This document shows positions 1-7,452 of a stretch of DNA of 49,525 nt, piece after piece. A program made the translations under genes and the position numbers. This stretch comes from an uncultured Alphaproteobacteria bacterium. GTDB lineage: Bacteria; Pseudomonadota; Alphaproteobacteria; RF32; CAG-239. The notes beneath the pieces were generated by a model that was given only the letters and a program-made list of their open reading frames with translations, was not told where the DNA came from and made no database searches. The DNA lies in assembly GCA_947588655.1 (NCBI GenBank), contig CANPYS010000011.1:1-49525 (forward strand), read 5' to 3'. Within the stretch, counting starts at the first letter, position 1, and the number at the start of each line of letters is the position of its first letter.

Positions 1-6
1 GTCGTT

Positions 7-34
7 AAAAAATGTTCCACCGGAACATTTTTTT
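7..34 (+). terminator. Rho-independent terminator of a gene left of the window
   Basis: An 8-bp stem, AATGTTCC at 11-18 and GGAACATT at 22-29, has a 3-base loop and runs into seven T. The gene it would terminate lies outside the window. The A-run before the stem means it could act in both directions. Confidence 0.6.
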
Positions 35-136
35 GCCTCCAGCCCCATGCAAGCGCTTGACCCAAGCTGAACGACGTTCCGTAATGTATCAAAATAATAA
101 GTTTTCTTTTAACGGTGCAAGAAGTCTTTCTCAAAC

Positions 137-181
137 GTCATCCTGAGCTTTGCCCGAAGGGCATTCGCGAAGGATCCAGGA
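137..181. repeat. Dispersed palindromic repeat (TCATCCTGAGC...GAAGGATCC type)
   Basis: The copy starts GTCATCCTGAGC and ends GCGAAGGATCCAGG, with internal pairing GCCC/GGGC. An inverted near-copy lies at 3031-3074, directly upstream of the first cysteine-rich gene. Relatives starting GTCATGCTGAACTTG occur at 9901-9960, 10127-10187 and 41541-41601. Confidence 0.75.
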
Positions 182-348
182 AATAAAAAAATCCTTGTTC
201 AGAAAGAGACGTTCCCTGCAAAGCATAGCCAAACACCTTTTGTCCCGTTGCGAAAATATCCATACACCGCTCTTATATAAAATGCAAGCAAAATTTTTAT
301 AAATCGTGCAAATTTATTCAAGCGCTTGATGCTATACAAAAAAGTCCA

Positions 349-379
349 AAAATCAAGCGCCGAAAACAAATTCGGCGCC
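349..379 (-). terminator. Terminator of the flavodoxin-fold reductase gene
   Basis: Read on the minus strand, GCGCCGAA and TTCGGCGC form a stem followed by TTGATTTTT. It lies about 11 bases beyond the stop codon of the gene ending at 390. Confidence 0.7.
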
Positions 380-389
380 TGTCATACAT

Positions 390-929
390 TTAGCAATTTT
401 TCCCGAAACGATAAGCGTCTTGCATCGCTTTAGAGCCCTTAATTTCGCCCGCTTGCCATGCACCCACGCCATAGACAATGCCTTTTTCGCGCGCGCCGTC
501 CAAGCAATCTGCCGTAAATCCGCGGAAACCTTCCAGCGCGCGGTTCAGATTTTCGGGGTTATCATCGGCGCAAGTCATAATAAAGTAAAAATCTTTATTT
601 CGCATTTCGGTATATTTCGGCACGGTGCGATCAATCAGGGTTTTCATTTGCCCGTTCATCGCATAAAAATAAATCGGCGTGGCGAGCACAATCACATCTG
701 CGGCAACCATTTTATCCAAAATTTGCGCCATATCATCATTTTGAACGCACCGATGCGCCTCGTTGCAAAAACCGCAACCGCGACAGAAATTGATTTTGTA
801 ATCCGAAAGCCAAATTTTTTCCACATCATGCCCGGCTTCTTGCGCGCCTTTCAAAAATTCGTCACACAAAAGGTCCGAGTTGCCGTGTTTACGAGGGCTT
901 GCGGAAAGAATCAGCACTTTTTTAGTCAT
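390..929 (-). CDS. NAD(P)H-dependent FMN reductase / flavodoxin-fold oxidoreductase
   Basis: A 179-residue flavodoxin-fold protein of the NADPH-dependent FMN reductase family, probably a cytoplasmic electron-transfer or quinone/iron-reducing enzyme. The N-terminus carries the FMN phosphate-binding loop ILSASPRKHGNSD (residues 6-18). It is followed by a cysteine cluster CRGCGFCNEAHRC (about 49-61), as in iron-sulfur flavoproteins and related reductases, and by the ATPIYFYAMNGQMK flavin-contact region (about 84-97). The ATG is preceded by AGGAG at eight bases. It is a single gene with its own terminator, divergent from the gene starting at 1052. The family is clear, but the substrate cannot be read from the sequence. 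Confidence 0.85.
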   Translation of the reverse strand: MTKKVLILSASPRKHGNSDLLCDEFLKGAQEAGHDVEKIWLSDYKINFCRGCGFCNEAHRCVQNDDMAQILDKMVAADVIVLATPIYFYAMNGQMKTLIDRTVPKYTEMRNKDFYFIMTCADDNPENLNRALEGFRGFTADCLDGAREKGIVYGVGAWQAGEIKGSKAMQDAYRFGKNC

Positions 930-1051
930 GATTTATGCTCCTTTTTATAAGTTGTTATATCATATTTTATGCAAAAGGGCAGGCGGTAAGTCAAGCTTTT
1001 TTATTGACTCTCAAGCACAAAATTTATAGGCTTTTAAATAGGAGAAGAACC

Positions 1052-2236
1052 ATGGCGAAATCTTTATATTTAAATAAGGTGCAAATGCAGGCGGAGTTGA
1101 GCCGTTGCTTGGGGTGCAAACTCAAGCCCTGTGCCAAGGCATGCCCGATTGGCGTAAGCCCGGCAGATTTTATTGCTTTGGCAAAAGCCCAAAGAGAACC
1201 TGAGGCGGCACGTCACATTTTAGCGCGCAACCCGTTGGCGGGCATTTGCGGACTGATTTGCCCTGATAAATTTTGCCAAAAGTCTTGCACACGCGGGAAC
1301 ATTGATTTTCCGATTAACATTCCCAAGCTTCAAGCTACGCTGATTTCAAACGCCGCGCCCGATTCGCTTTATGAAAAATTGCCGGCATATAACGGCCGTC
1401 AGATTGCTGTCATCGGGGCAGGGCCTGCCGGCATGGCGGCAACAGCGGCGCTCGTCGGGCAGGGGTGCAAAGTAACGCTTTTTGAGGCGGCAGAACGCAT
1501 TGGCGGGGCGCTCAATTTGATCCCTGAAGAAAGACTTCCCCAAGAGGTTATCCGTCAAGATTGGTCACGGATTGAGGCAAACGGCCGCATCACCTTAAAA
1601 CTCAAAACCAAAGTGGCGGATTTTAAAGCGCTTTTGAAACAAGGCTTTGATAGCGTGATTGTGGCGACCGGCGCGCCTGTGGTAACGCCTTTAGATATTG
1701 CGGGCGAGGCATTAAGCTTGCCGTTTGATGATTATTTGAATGCGCCTGAAAAATATAAGGTTTCAGGGCGAGTCGCGGTTATTGGCGGCGGCAATGTGGC
1801 GGCCGATTGTGCCTTAACCGCCAAGGCTCAAGGTGCTTTAAGCGTTGAAATGTTTGTCCGCCGCCGCATTTCAGATATGCGGATTTCAAAAGCCGAATAT
1901 CTGGATTTGTTGGCGCATCAAGTGGATATTTGTGCCAAAACAAGCCCTGAAAAAATCAGCAAAGATAAAGATGGGCTCACGTTGACTGTCCACCAAAACA
2001 CTTTCAAAGACGGCAAATGGGAAACCGAACCGAACACATCGCTTGAACTGAAACATTATGATTTGATTATCAAGGCGGTAGGAAGTCGTCCGATAGAATA
2101 TGAAGAAAATGCGCGCATCATTTTCTGCGGCGATTGTAAAAATGGCACCACGACTGCGGTGGAAGCGGCAGCGTCGGGGCAAATGGCGGCGATGGTGGCG
2201 TTTCAAAACATCTTTGAAGAAAGAAAAGCAGTCTAG
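1052..2236 (+). CDS. NAD(P)-dependent FAD oxidoreductase, GltD/PreT-like
   Basis: A 394-residue protein resembling the small subunit of glutamate synthase and PreT, the N-terminal half of bacterial dihydropyrimidine dehydrogenase. The first 90 residues carry two cysteine groups, CLGCKLKPCAKACPIG and CGLICPDKFCQKSC, which in this family ligate 4Fe-4S clusters. An FAD-binding motif VIGAGPAGMAA and an NAD(P)-binding motif VIGGGNVAADCA follow, and the protein ends at a typical C-terminal FAD site (IIFCGDCKNGTTTAVEAAASG). I chose ATG 1052 because AGGAGAAG precedes it and the longer reading lacks conserved sequence. No catalytic partner subunit is adjacent, so it may work with a distant large subunit or an unknown acceptor. 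Confidence 0.85.
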   Translation: MAKSLYLNKVQMQAELSRCLGCKLKPCAKACPIGVSPADFIALAKAQREPEAARHILARNPLAGICGLICPDKFCQKSCTRGNIDFPINIPKLQATLISNAAPDSLYEKLPAYNGRQIAVIGAGPAGMAATAALVGQGCKVTLFEAAERIGGALNLIPEERLPQEVIRQDWSRIEANGRITLKLKTKVADFKALLKQGFDSVIVATGAPVVTPLDIAGEALSLPFDDYLNAPEKYKVSGRVAVIGGGNVAADCALTAKAQGALSVEMFVRRRISDMRISKAEYLDLLAHQVDICAKTSPEKISKDKDGLTLTVHQNTFKDGKWETEPNTSLELKHYDLIIKAVGSRPIEYEENARIIFCGDCKNGTTTAVEAAASGQMAAMVAFQNIFEERKAV

Positions 2237-2237
2237 T

Positions 2238-2266
2238 CTAAAAAAACAAAAGTAATTGTTGTTTAG
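2238..2266. repeat. Short hairpin with AAAAGTAATT loop, copy 0
   Basis: The loop AAAAGTAATT is flanked by an imperfect stem ending GTTGTTTAG. The same loop with different but still paired stems opens the repeats at 2375 and 2842. It lies two bases beyond the oxidoreductase stop codon, so it might also act in transcript termination or stability. Confidence 0.6.
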
Positions 2267-2374
2267 AAGTGTCTATCTCATTACCCCCTCACTTATCGTT
2301 ATTTTGAGGCAATTTATTGCTGAAGAATCCAGTGGAAACAAAACTATCCGAATTGTCATGCTGTAGAGCCTATA

Positions 2375-2520
2375 AAAACAACAAAAGTAATTGTTGTTTT
2401 TTAGGCGACATCACGCGATTGTTAGCTTGCTTTGGTGCCGGCAGGCGCCGATGCAAGCGTTACAGAGCGGTGACCGAAGCGAGTTAGCTTTGCGATTAAC
2501 GCAAAAGTTACGAGCAAGAA
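2375..2520 (+). repeat. 146-bp dispersed repeat, copy 1
   Basis: It opens with the hairpin AAAACAAC-AAAAGTAATT-GTTGTTTT. A stretch shared almost exactly with 2918-2991 follows, including GCGTTACAGAGCGGTGACCG and a second hairpin with loop ATTAA between TTTGCG and CGCAAA. I found no coding function. Confidence 0.75.
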
Positions 2521-2559
2521 AGTCTATGAGAATCAATGAGTTATCCTCTAAATATGCAC

Positions 2560-2663
2560 AAAAAAAGGTACCTTTAAATGTGCATTTTGTCAAGGGATTT
2601 TTTTCAAGATTTTTCAAAAGGTTATTTTCTTGATGAAATGCGCATTTAAACGTACGTTTTTTT
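2560..2663 (+). repeat. 104-bp inverted-repeat element, copy 1
   Basis: Two arms of about 35 bp face each other around an AT-rich centre. Each arm, read outward, is TTGA(CA or TG), then 17 bases, then TAC(G or C)TTTTTTT. Near-identical copies of 103-104 bp lie at 9978-10080 and 41627-41730, always upstream of a cysteine-rich gene and in the same orientation to it. The arms fit divergent promoters, but also a bidirectional terminator or a MITE. Confidence 0.8.
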
Positions 2664-2666
2664 GAG

Positions 2667-2787
2667 AAATGTGTATAGCGGCACATCTAAAGCCGTTTCT
2701 TCAAGTTCGGAAAATTCACGTACGTCTATGTACGCTAAAATTTTCCTCGCTTTTGAAACGACTTTATCTGCACCACTCTCCACATTT
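2667..2787. repeat. Long GTAC-core hairpin element A
   Basis: An imperfect palindrome of about 120 bp. The inner stem GGAAAATT/AATTTTCC surrounds the core CACGTACGTCTATGTACGCT. Outer pairing is CGTTTC/GAAACG and AATGTG/CACATT. It directly follows the 104-bp element. The core recurs in elements at 8503, 8639, 10208 and 41908 with different stem sequences. Confidence 0.7.
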
Positions 2788-2841
2788 CTTTGGCTAGAAC
2801 AAAAGAGGGAAAGTCTCTCTAAAACGTCACTCTGAGTAGAG

Positions 2842-2991
2842 TTTTCCAAACACCAAAAGTAATTGGTGTTTGGAAAGCGAGATAACGCGTATGTTAGCTT
2901 GCGAGGCACTGATAAGCGCCGATGCAAGCGTTACAGAGCGGTGACCGAAGCGAGTTAGTTTTGCGATTAACGCAAAACTTACGAGCAAGAA
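2842..2991 (+). repeat. 150-bp dispersed repeat, copy 2
   Basis: It opens with a 12-bp perfect stem, TTTCCAAACACC and GGTGTTTGGAAA, around the loop AAAAGTAATT. The following 75 bases match copy 1 (2375-2520) almost exactly. The second hairpin is GTTTTGCG-ATTAA-CGCAAAAC. An inverted, shortened copy lies at 4155-4221, so the two bracket the gene at 3108-4133. Confidence 0.75.
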
Positions 2992-3030
2992 GGCGAAGAG
3001 TCCAGGTGGAATAAAATTAGCTAATTTTTT

Positions 3031-3074
3031 CCTGGATCCTTCGCGAATGTCCTACGGACAAAGCTCAGGATGAC
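3031..3074. repeat. Dispersed palindromic repeat, inverted copy
   Basis: The reverse complement runs CGTCATCCTGAGC to GCGAAGGATCCAGG, as at 137-181. It joins the conserved leader of the downstream gene with no spacer. Confidence 0.7.
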
Positions 3075-3107
3075 GATTCGGAGGAGTTTGTAATTAAGGA
3101 GCAAAGA
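3071..3107 (+). promoter_or_regulatory. Conserved 5' leader of the cysteine-rich gene family
   Basis: The leader TGACGATTCGGAGGAGTTTG plus TAATTAAGGAGCAAAGA, up to the ATG, is identical to the leader at 9844-9880 of the paralogue on the other strand. A variant lies upstream of 41467. It contains the ribosome binding site AAGGAG, spaced seven bases from ATG. Identity over non-coding sequence points to recent duplication with the flank, or to shared regulation. Confidence 0.6.
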
Positions 3108-4133
3108 ATGAAGTACGTTTTATTTTTAATAGCAATTTTGCTTTCAACACAGGCGTTGGCGATAAACTGTGCACAAGCGCCAAGTTGTGAAGAATTGGGT
3201 TATTCTACTCAAAATAATTCAAACTGTTTAGACGATGGCTATTTAATTTGCCCATTTGATTCGCAATATAAAAAATGCGTCAACTTTAATTGCGAGTCGC
3301 TTGGATTTACAAAATCCGAAAAATCAGATTGGTGTGGTAAACTTGCCTTTTGCCCGAACGATAAATCTTACACAGCTTGTAAAGCTCTTTGTGAAATTGG
3401 CGATGTGTATTATTCGGACGGCACTTGCGGTTATGCGCAAGATTATGACGCATCTTTAGGTAAAACGCCCGCCGGTGTGGTTTACTATGTTTCTGACGGT
3501 GGGCGGCACGGCAAGGTCATTAATTTGAAAAATTTAGGTAAAAATGCGAGTGATAGGTTTAATCCAGCTGATCCTTACAATTCTTCTACACGTTTTGTAT
3601 GGGGAATTGAAAATGATATTTCTAACTTGGAAAACTGGCATTGTGATAGCTTTAAATCTGCTGCACAAACAGAAAACAGAACGACTGATTTTTGGTCAGC
3701 AGGAGAAAATTATACGGACATTATCGCAAGTTATCAAAGCGATGACCTGCAATATCCAGCGCCAGCGGCACGGGCATTTTATCCGCCACAAGTTCAGCCC
3801 GATAATCCAATTGTTGGACATGGTCAATGGTATTTACCTACTATCGGCGAACTTATGGATTTGTTCGGATACAATTATCAAGACTTAGGTATAAACACAA
3901 CGTGCGATAAGATTAAAACAGGAGCAAAAGGAACGACTAAAGAAATTGTCAACAACACTTTAAAAGGCTTAAAGAATAAAAACGTAGATGCTGAAGAGTT
4001 TAGTGAAGATAAATATTTATCTTCATCAGAGTATAATGACGTATACTTTTGGACACTTGACATGAAAGACGGGATGAGAGTCTTTCATAGTAAACACTAT
4101 AGTTTTTACGTCCGAACAAGTCTTGCTTTTTAA
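3108..4133 (+). CDS. Secreted cysteine-rich protein with DUF1566-like C-terminal domain (paralogue 1)
   Basis: 341 residues. Residues 1-18 form a signal peptide ending in ALA. Residues 20-115 hold a cysteine-rich region built from repeated units of the type C..L(G/N)(Y/F)(S/T)...C..DGY..CPFD..YKKC. The C-terminal two thirds runs from AGVVYYVSDGGRHGKVI to the terminal VRTSLAF and includes HGQWYLPTIGELMDL and LSSSEYND. Those motifs resemble DUF1566/Fibrobacter-type major domains, a C-lectin-like fold found in secreted bacterial proteins. The cysteine just after the signal peptide lacks a good lipobox. Function is unknown and a cell-surface role is inferred. The window has three paralogues, at 8791, 40433 and 48740. 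Confidence 0.8.
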   Translation: MKYVLFLIAILLSTQALAINCAQAPSCEELGYSTQNNSNCLDDGYLICPFDSQYKKCVNFNCESLGFTKSEKSDWCGKLAFCPNDKSYTACKALCEIGDVYYSDGTCGYAQDYDASLGKTPAGVVYYVSDGGRHGKVINLKNLGKNASDRFNPADPYNSSTRFVWGIENDISNLENWHCDSFKSAAQTENRTTDFWSAGENYTDIIASYQSDDLQYPAPAARAFYPPQVQPDNPIVGHGQWYLPTIGELMDLFGYNYQDLGINTTCDKIKTGAKGTTKEIVNNTLKGLKNKNVDAEEFSEDKYLSSSEYNDVYFWTLDMKDGMRVFHSKHYSFYVRTSLAF

Positions 4134-4154
4134 TTAAGTGGCTACATTTTTTAA

Positions 4155-4221
4155 TGGACTCTTCGGACTTATTACTTATTTTGGTCACCGCTCTGTAACG
4201 CTTGCGTGATGTTGCTTTCCG
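4155..4221 (-). repeat. Dispersed repeat, inverted and internally deleted copy
   Basis: The reverse complement reads from GGAAAGCAACATCACG through CAAGCGTTACAGAGCGGTG to CGAAGAGTCCA, matching the outer parts of the repeat at 2842-3005 with the middle missing. Together the two form inverted flanks around the cysteine-rich gene at 3108-4133. Confidence 0.65.
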
Positions 4222-4252
4222 GGAGTAGGAGCAGAGGTAAGCGGCGTTTTTT

Positions 4253-4450
4253 TTATAAATCCGAATCGGTTGGTTTTAATTTTTCAAGTTCGGCGTAATC
4301 GGCGTCATCAAGTTCTTCTGCCGGCACATTATAGTCGCCGTTAAACCAGCGCCCTAAGTCCACATCGGCGCAACGCTTGGAGCAAAACGGACGATATTTA
4401 TCGTTTTCCGTCAATTCGCCACATATTGGGCATTTATGCGCTTTAACCAT
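4253..4450 (-). CDS. yacG: DNA gyrase inhibitor / zinc-binding protein YacG
   Basis: 65 residues, the usual length for the family. The zinc-binding motif CPIC (residues 7-10) pairs with FCSKRC (22-27), followed by the characteristic DLGRWFNGDYNVP segment. YacG binds the GyrB C-terminal region and inhibits gyrase in E. coli. The start codon overlaps the end of the RNase G gene by one base, and maf-rng-yacG is a common alphaproteobacterial order, so the gene is probably co-transcribed with it. Confidence 0.92.
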   Translation of the reverse strand: MVKAHKCPICGELTENDKYRPFCSKRCADVDLGRWFNGDYNVPAEELDDADYAELEKLKPTDSDL

Positions 4451-5613
4451 TATTTTTCAACCCTGCCCGTGCCTTGGCAAGTGGGGCATTCCTCGGTATA
4501 AGTATCTAATAACGACGGACGGCGGCGCTGGCGCAACATTTCAATGTTGCCGGCTTTGCTTAAGCCCAAAACCCTTGCTCTGGACGGATCATCTGCCAAA
4601 TCAGCCGATAAAATATCCATCAATGAACGCATGTAGCGATATTCAGACGAACCTGCAAAGTCAATCAAAATTTTGCCCGAAAGATTTTTCAGCCTGATTT
4701 GACGCGCAATCTCGTGCGCGGCTTCTTCATTCAGGCTGTTAATAGCTCCGCCTTGATGACTGCCGCTATCCACATCAATGGTCACAAAAGCGCGTGTCTG
4801 CTCAATGTGAATTTCGCCACCGCTTGCAAGCTTAACGGTGCGTTGCAAAGCCTCCACAATTTCATCTTCCAAGCCAAATTCTTTGAAAGGTTCTGCCTTA
4901 AAAACCGCAATCTCCGTACCGGCGGCATTGTTGATTTCTTGCTCCAAGTGATGATCATTTAAAACAATCTTCTTCAAGCTGTCTTTGGAACGGCGAATAT
5001 ATTCATATAACGGATTTTCACGCACATATAGCAAAGCCGGCGCTGTTGCCTGACGCGCTTTAACCCGAATATTTTCATAAATATCCCTAAGTTTGACCAT
5101 TTCTTCCAAAACATCTTCAATCGGATATTCCACCGCCGCTGTGCGGACTGCCCAGCCCTCTTGTCCCGTGGTATTTTCCCAAACCGCGCTGCGATATTTT
5201 TGCGCCAGCGCCTTGTCTTCAATTTTAGAAGAAACATCCACATTCAAATAAAAAGGACGATACACCAAAGTCGTGCCGACAATTTGAATATTGCGCACCA
5301 CTTTAGCCCCTTTTTCCGCGCGCTTTTCCTGCGTGACTTGAACCACAACACTTTGACCTTCAGACATGTTGCATTCTTTCAACTCAGGTTCCCAAGCGTT
5401 TAAAAATGCGTCTTCGCCGTCACCAATATTGACCTTAAAGCCAAACCTGTCATTTGCAAGCTCAATTTTATGCGTAATTTTACCTAAATAAACATTGCCT
5501 TCGCCAGCGCGGTTATCATCATACAAATCAAGCTCAGCCAACCGACCATCCGTTAAGGCCGCCAAACGCACATTATTGCCGTTTTTTTCAAAGACTAAAG
5601 TATCCGCTTTCAT
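4450..5613 (-). CDS. rng: Ribonuclease G (RNase E/G family)
   Basis: 387 residues, a compact RNase G rather than full RNase E, with no C-terminal degradosome scaffold. The S1-like domain lies near residues 35-110 (YLGKITHKI, GFKVNIGDGEDAFL). The two catalytic aspartate regions are AFVTIDVDSG and GKILIDFAGS, and the C-terminus carries the zinc-link motif CPTCQGTG. It is an endoribonuclease for 16S rRNA 5' maturation and mRNA decay in known members. It overlaps yacG by one base and maf by four, which indicates translational coupling. It is about 100 residues shorter than E. coli RNase G, as in other short alphaproteobacterial forms. Confidence 0.9.
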   Translation of the reverse strand: MKADTLVFEKNGNNVRLAALTDGRLAELDLYDDNRAGEGNVYLGKITHKIELANDRFGFKVNIGDGEDAFLNAWEPELKECNMSEGQSVVVQVTQEKRAEKGAKVVRNIQIVGTTLVYRPFYLNVDVSSKIEDKALAQKYRSAVWENTTGQEGWAVRTAAVEYPIEDVLEEMVKLRDIYENIRVKARQATAPALLYVRENPLYEYIRRSKDSLKKIVLNDHHLEQEINNAAGTEIAVFKAEPFKEFGLEDEIVEALQRTVKLASGGEIHIEQTRAFVTIDVDSGSHQGGAINSLNEEAAHEIARQIRLKNLSGKILIDFAGSSEYRYMRSLMDILSADLADDPSRARVLGLSKAGNIEMLRQRRRPSLLDTYTEECPTCQGTGRVEK

Positions 5614-6182
5614 AATATTCCTGCTCCTATTAATAAATTTCTGGTTTCATACAAAGGCAAGCCCACAACACTTGAATATGAGCCAACCACTTTTTGAACA
5701 AAACCACCCAACAAACCGTCAATTTTGTAGCCGCAAACGCCAACCCATTCTTGGCTTGCCACATAAGCGTTAATTTCTTCATTGCTCAAACGCTTTATAA
5801 AAACCTTGGTTGTTACGCATCGGCTTGAAACGCGCCCGTTTTTATCCACCAAACAAACGGCGCTGATTACTCTGTGATTGCGCCCTGAAAGCATACGCAT
5901 CACTTTTTCTTGCTCTTCGGGCGTTTTAGATTTTTGAATAATTCTTAAACCAACCGCCACAACCGTATCGCCTGCCAAAATATTTTCATGGGGGTGCTTT
6001 TGCGCCGCCGCCAAAGCTTTTTCCAGTGCCATACGCTTGACATAAGGCAAAGGGCGCTCGTGCAAATGCGTTGATTCATCAATATCAGCAGGGGCAACAA
6101 GCTTGGGTTGATAGCCAATTTGCTCTAAAAGACGCAACCTATCCTTTGAACCGGACGCTAATATAAAGTCTTTAGAAGGCAT
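5610..6182 (-). CDS. maf: Maf-family nucleoside triphosphate pyrophosphatase
   Basis: 190 residues. The N-terminal motif FILASGSKDRLRLLEQIG is the Maf signature, followed by ADIDES, LAGDTVV and the C-terminal VGLPLYETRNLL. Maf proteins hydrolyse non-canonical or pyrimidine NTPs. A longer frame upstream exists, but it would run inside dksA in another frame, so I start at ATG 6182, one base after the dksA stop. The gene overlaps rng by four bases. In the usual GDTVV.(D/L) stretch the sequence reads GDTVVAVGLRII, so the region after the catalytic aspartate is slightly unusual. Confidence 0.9.
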   Translation of the reverse strand: MPSKDFILASGSKDRLRLLEQIGYQPKLVAPADIDESTHLHERPLPYVKRMALEKALAAAQKHPHENILAGDTVVAVGLRIIQKSKTPEEQEKVMRMLSGRNHRVISAVCLVDKNGRVSSRCVTTKVFIKRLSNEEINAYVASQEWVGVCGYKIDGLLGGFVQKVVGSYSSVVGLPLYETRNLLIGAGIL

Positions 6183-6183
6183 T

Positions 6184-6609
6184 TTAAGCTTCGTCGTCGT
6201 AGGTTTTTTCCATACGCTCATGGCGTTCCTGCGCTTCAATAGAAAGCGTTGCAATCGGGCGTGCTTCCAAGCGCTCCAGACCAATCGGCTCGCCAGTTTC
6301 TTCGCAATAACCATAAGTGCCGTCTTCAATGCGCTCTAAGGCCTCATTAATCTTTGAAATCAGCTTTCGGGCGCGGTCTTTGGTGCGCAAATCAAGTGAT
6401 TTATCCGTTTCAAGCGACGCACGATCAATTTCATCAGGTTGATTTAAGCCACCTTGTCGCAAATCGTCTAAAGTATCTTCAGATTGCTCCACCAAAGATT
6501 TTTTCCACTCCAAAAGCTTTTGGCGAAAATATTCAAGCTGCATATCGTTCATATACTCTTCCTTGGCGGAAGGCTTGTAATCAGGGGGTAATATAATAGA
6601 ATCAACCAT
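6184..6609 (-). CDS. dksA: RNA polymerase-binding transcription factor DksA
   Basis: 141 residues with the DksA coiled coil (about residues 20-90; SLVEQSEDTLDDLRQGGLNQ includes the coil tip) and a C-terminal zinc-finger region. Only one of the four zinc cysteines remains, in YGYCEETGEPIG followed by ARPIATLSIEAQERHE. That pattern is typical of alphaproteobacterial DksA, which keeps the fold without the full zinc site. It modulates RNA polymerase with ppGpp. It is first in the dksA-maf-rng-yacG operon. ATG 6609 is preceded by AAAAAGGAGAAAATCA. Confidence 0.92.
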   Translation of the reverse strand: MVDSIILPPDYKPSAKEEYMNDMQLEYFRQKLLEWKKSLVEQSEDTLDDLRQGGLNQPDEIDRASLETDKSLDLRTKDRARKLISKINEALERIEDGTYGYCEETGEPIGLERLEARPIATLSIEAQERHERMEKTYDDEA

Positions 6610-6695
6610 TGATTTTCTCCTTTTTCAAATTTTTACCAAACTAGCATTACATACTTCTGTTTTCAAGCTCTTTCTGAATATAAATCACAACTTAA

Positions 6696-7331
6696 CTAAT
6701 TAAAATACCACGTTATGACATTGTTCTCTTCTTTGCAGGCCTTACCGACATCTGAAATTTGAGCTGGCAACAACAGCGCTTTATCGCCTTTGTTTTTCTC
6801 AGAAGTAATTTTTTGGCCAATATCTGAGTTATCAGCATAAGAAAACCGCCAAACCCATAAATCTTTATTAATTTGAAGCGCATTTAAATCTGAACCATCG
6901 TCAAACACCCAAACTTTTGCGCCTAACTCTATGCAGGCATTTTGCGGCACATCAGAAAATGTGATGTGAAACATCTTGGCAACACCATCCGCATCTTTAT
7001 CGGCGGCAACTTCTACCTGACCGCCAAAAGCGTGCGTTCCGTCGCCTTTACAATCGTTCTTCTTATTCGGGACAAGGCCCGCCGGTCCAATGCCCTCTTC
7101 ACATAAAATTTTTAAGCTCACATCAGAATAATCAGGCGCGGCAACAAAGCGTTGCGACACCGCCTTTTTTAAATCTGTTATTTCTTGATTAATACGCCCC
7201 ATACGGTATTTGCCCAACACACTGTTGACTAAACCTGCCGCCGCCATGGTTACCAAAATCATAATCATAATGTACGAAATGGCTTCAAACATCGTGCGTC
7301 CGCTTTGGTTTTGATGTAAAAATCTTTGCAT
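6696..7331 (-). CDS. Type IV pilin-like protein (PilS-type)
   Basis: 211 residues. A short basic leader ends in a prepilin peptidase site, QSG/RTMFEAISY, with the conserved glutamate at mature position 5. A 20-residue hydrophobic helix follows (IMIMILVTMAAAGLVNSVLG), then a globular domain. The C-terminal region has paired cysteines, including DVGKACKEENN close to the end, as in type IVb and PilS-like major pilins. The ribosome site GGAGG lies just upstream of ATG. No other pilus assembly genes are in the window. It might be a pseudopilin, but the domain layout favours a pilin. Confidence 0.75.
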   Translation of the reverse strand: MQRFLHQNQSGRTMFEAISYIMIMILVTMAAAGLVNSVLGKYRMGRINQEITDLKKAVSQRFVAAPDYSDVSLKILCEEGIGPAGLVPNKKNDCKGDGTHAFGGQVEVAADKDADGVAKMFHITFSDVPQNACIELGAKVWVFDDGSDLNALQINKDLWVWRFSYADNSDIGQKITSEKNKGDKALLLPAQISDVGKACKEENNVITWYFN

Positions 7332-7452
7332 TTTACCCTCCGTTTCGTTTGATTATACCACTTTTAAAAAAGAATTTGCAATATTTACTTTATTTTTTCA
7401 GAAATTTATTTATGATAACAACTGAATTTAATTTGAAAGTGAGAGGTTTATA

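Larger units (their letters stand above)
1..389. other. Gene-free left edge with two terminators and one palindromic repeat
   Basis: No convincing coding region is visible. The stretch holds a terminator-like hairpin at 7-34, a dispersed palindromic repeat at 137-181 and a terminator for the minus-strand gene at 349-379. The palindromic string CAAGCGCTTG occurs twice, at 50-59 and 320-329. The remainder is AT-rich and unassigned. Confidence 0.6.
2237..3107. other. 871-bp repeat nest upstream of the first cysteine-rich gene
   Basis: I see no real gene here. The open frames of 80-93 codons lie inside repeats that recur elsewhere. In order it holds a short hairpin (2238-2266), a 146-bp repeat (2375-2520), a 104-bp inverted-repeat element (2560-2663), a long GTAC-core hairpin (2667-2787), a second 150-bp repeat (2842-2991), a palindromic repeat (3031-3074) and a conserved leader (3071-3107). 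Confidence 0.75.

Noticed and set aside
2391-2927. Open frames of 80-93 codons on both strands between 2391 and 2927
   Set aside because: They lie within repeats that recur at 4155-4221 and 9978-10335, lack ribosome sites and show no protein features.
2918-2991. A 75-bp conserved segment of the dispersed repeat resembling a tRNA in length
   Set aside because: It has paired hairpins but no cloverleaf, no TTC-containing T-loop and no anticodon arm in the right place.
4450-5613. Truncated RNase E
   Set aside because: The short length and the intact C-terminal CPTCQGTG motif fit a compact RNase G, and the operon order supports it.
6184-6609. Broken DksA because three zinc cysteines are missing
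   Set aside because: The one-cysteine form is usual in Alphaproteobacteria and the rest of the protein is intact.
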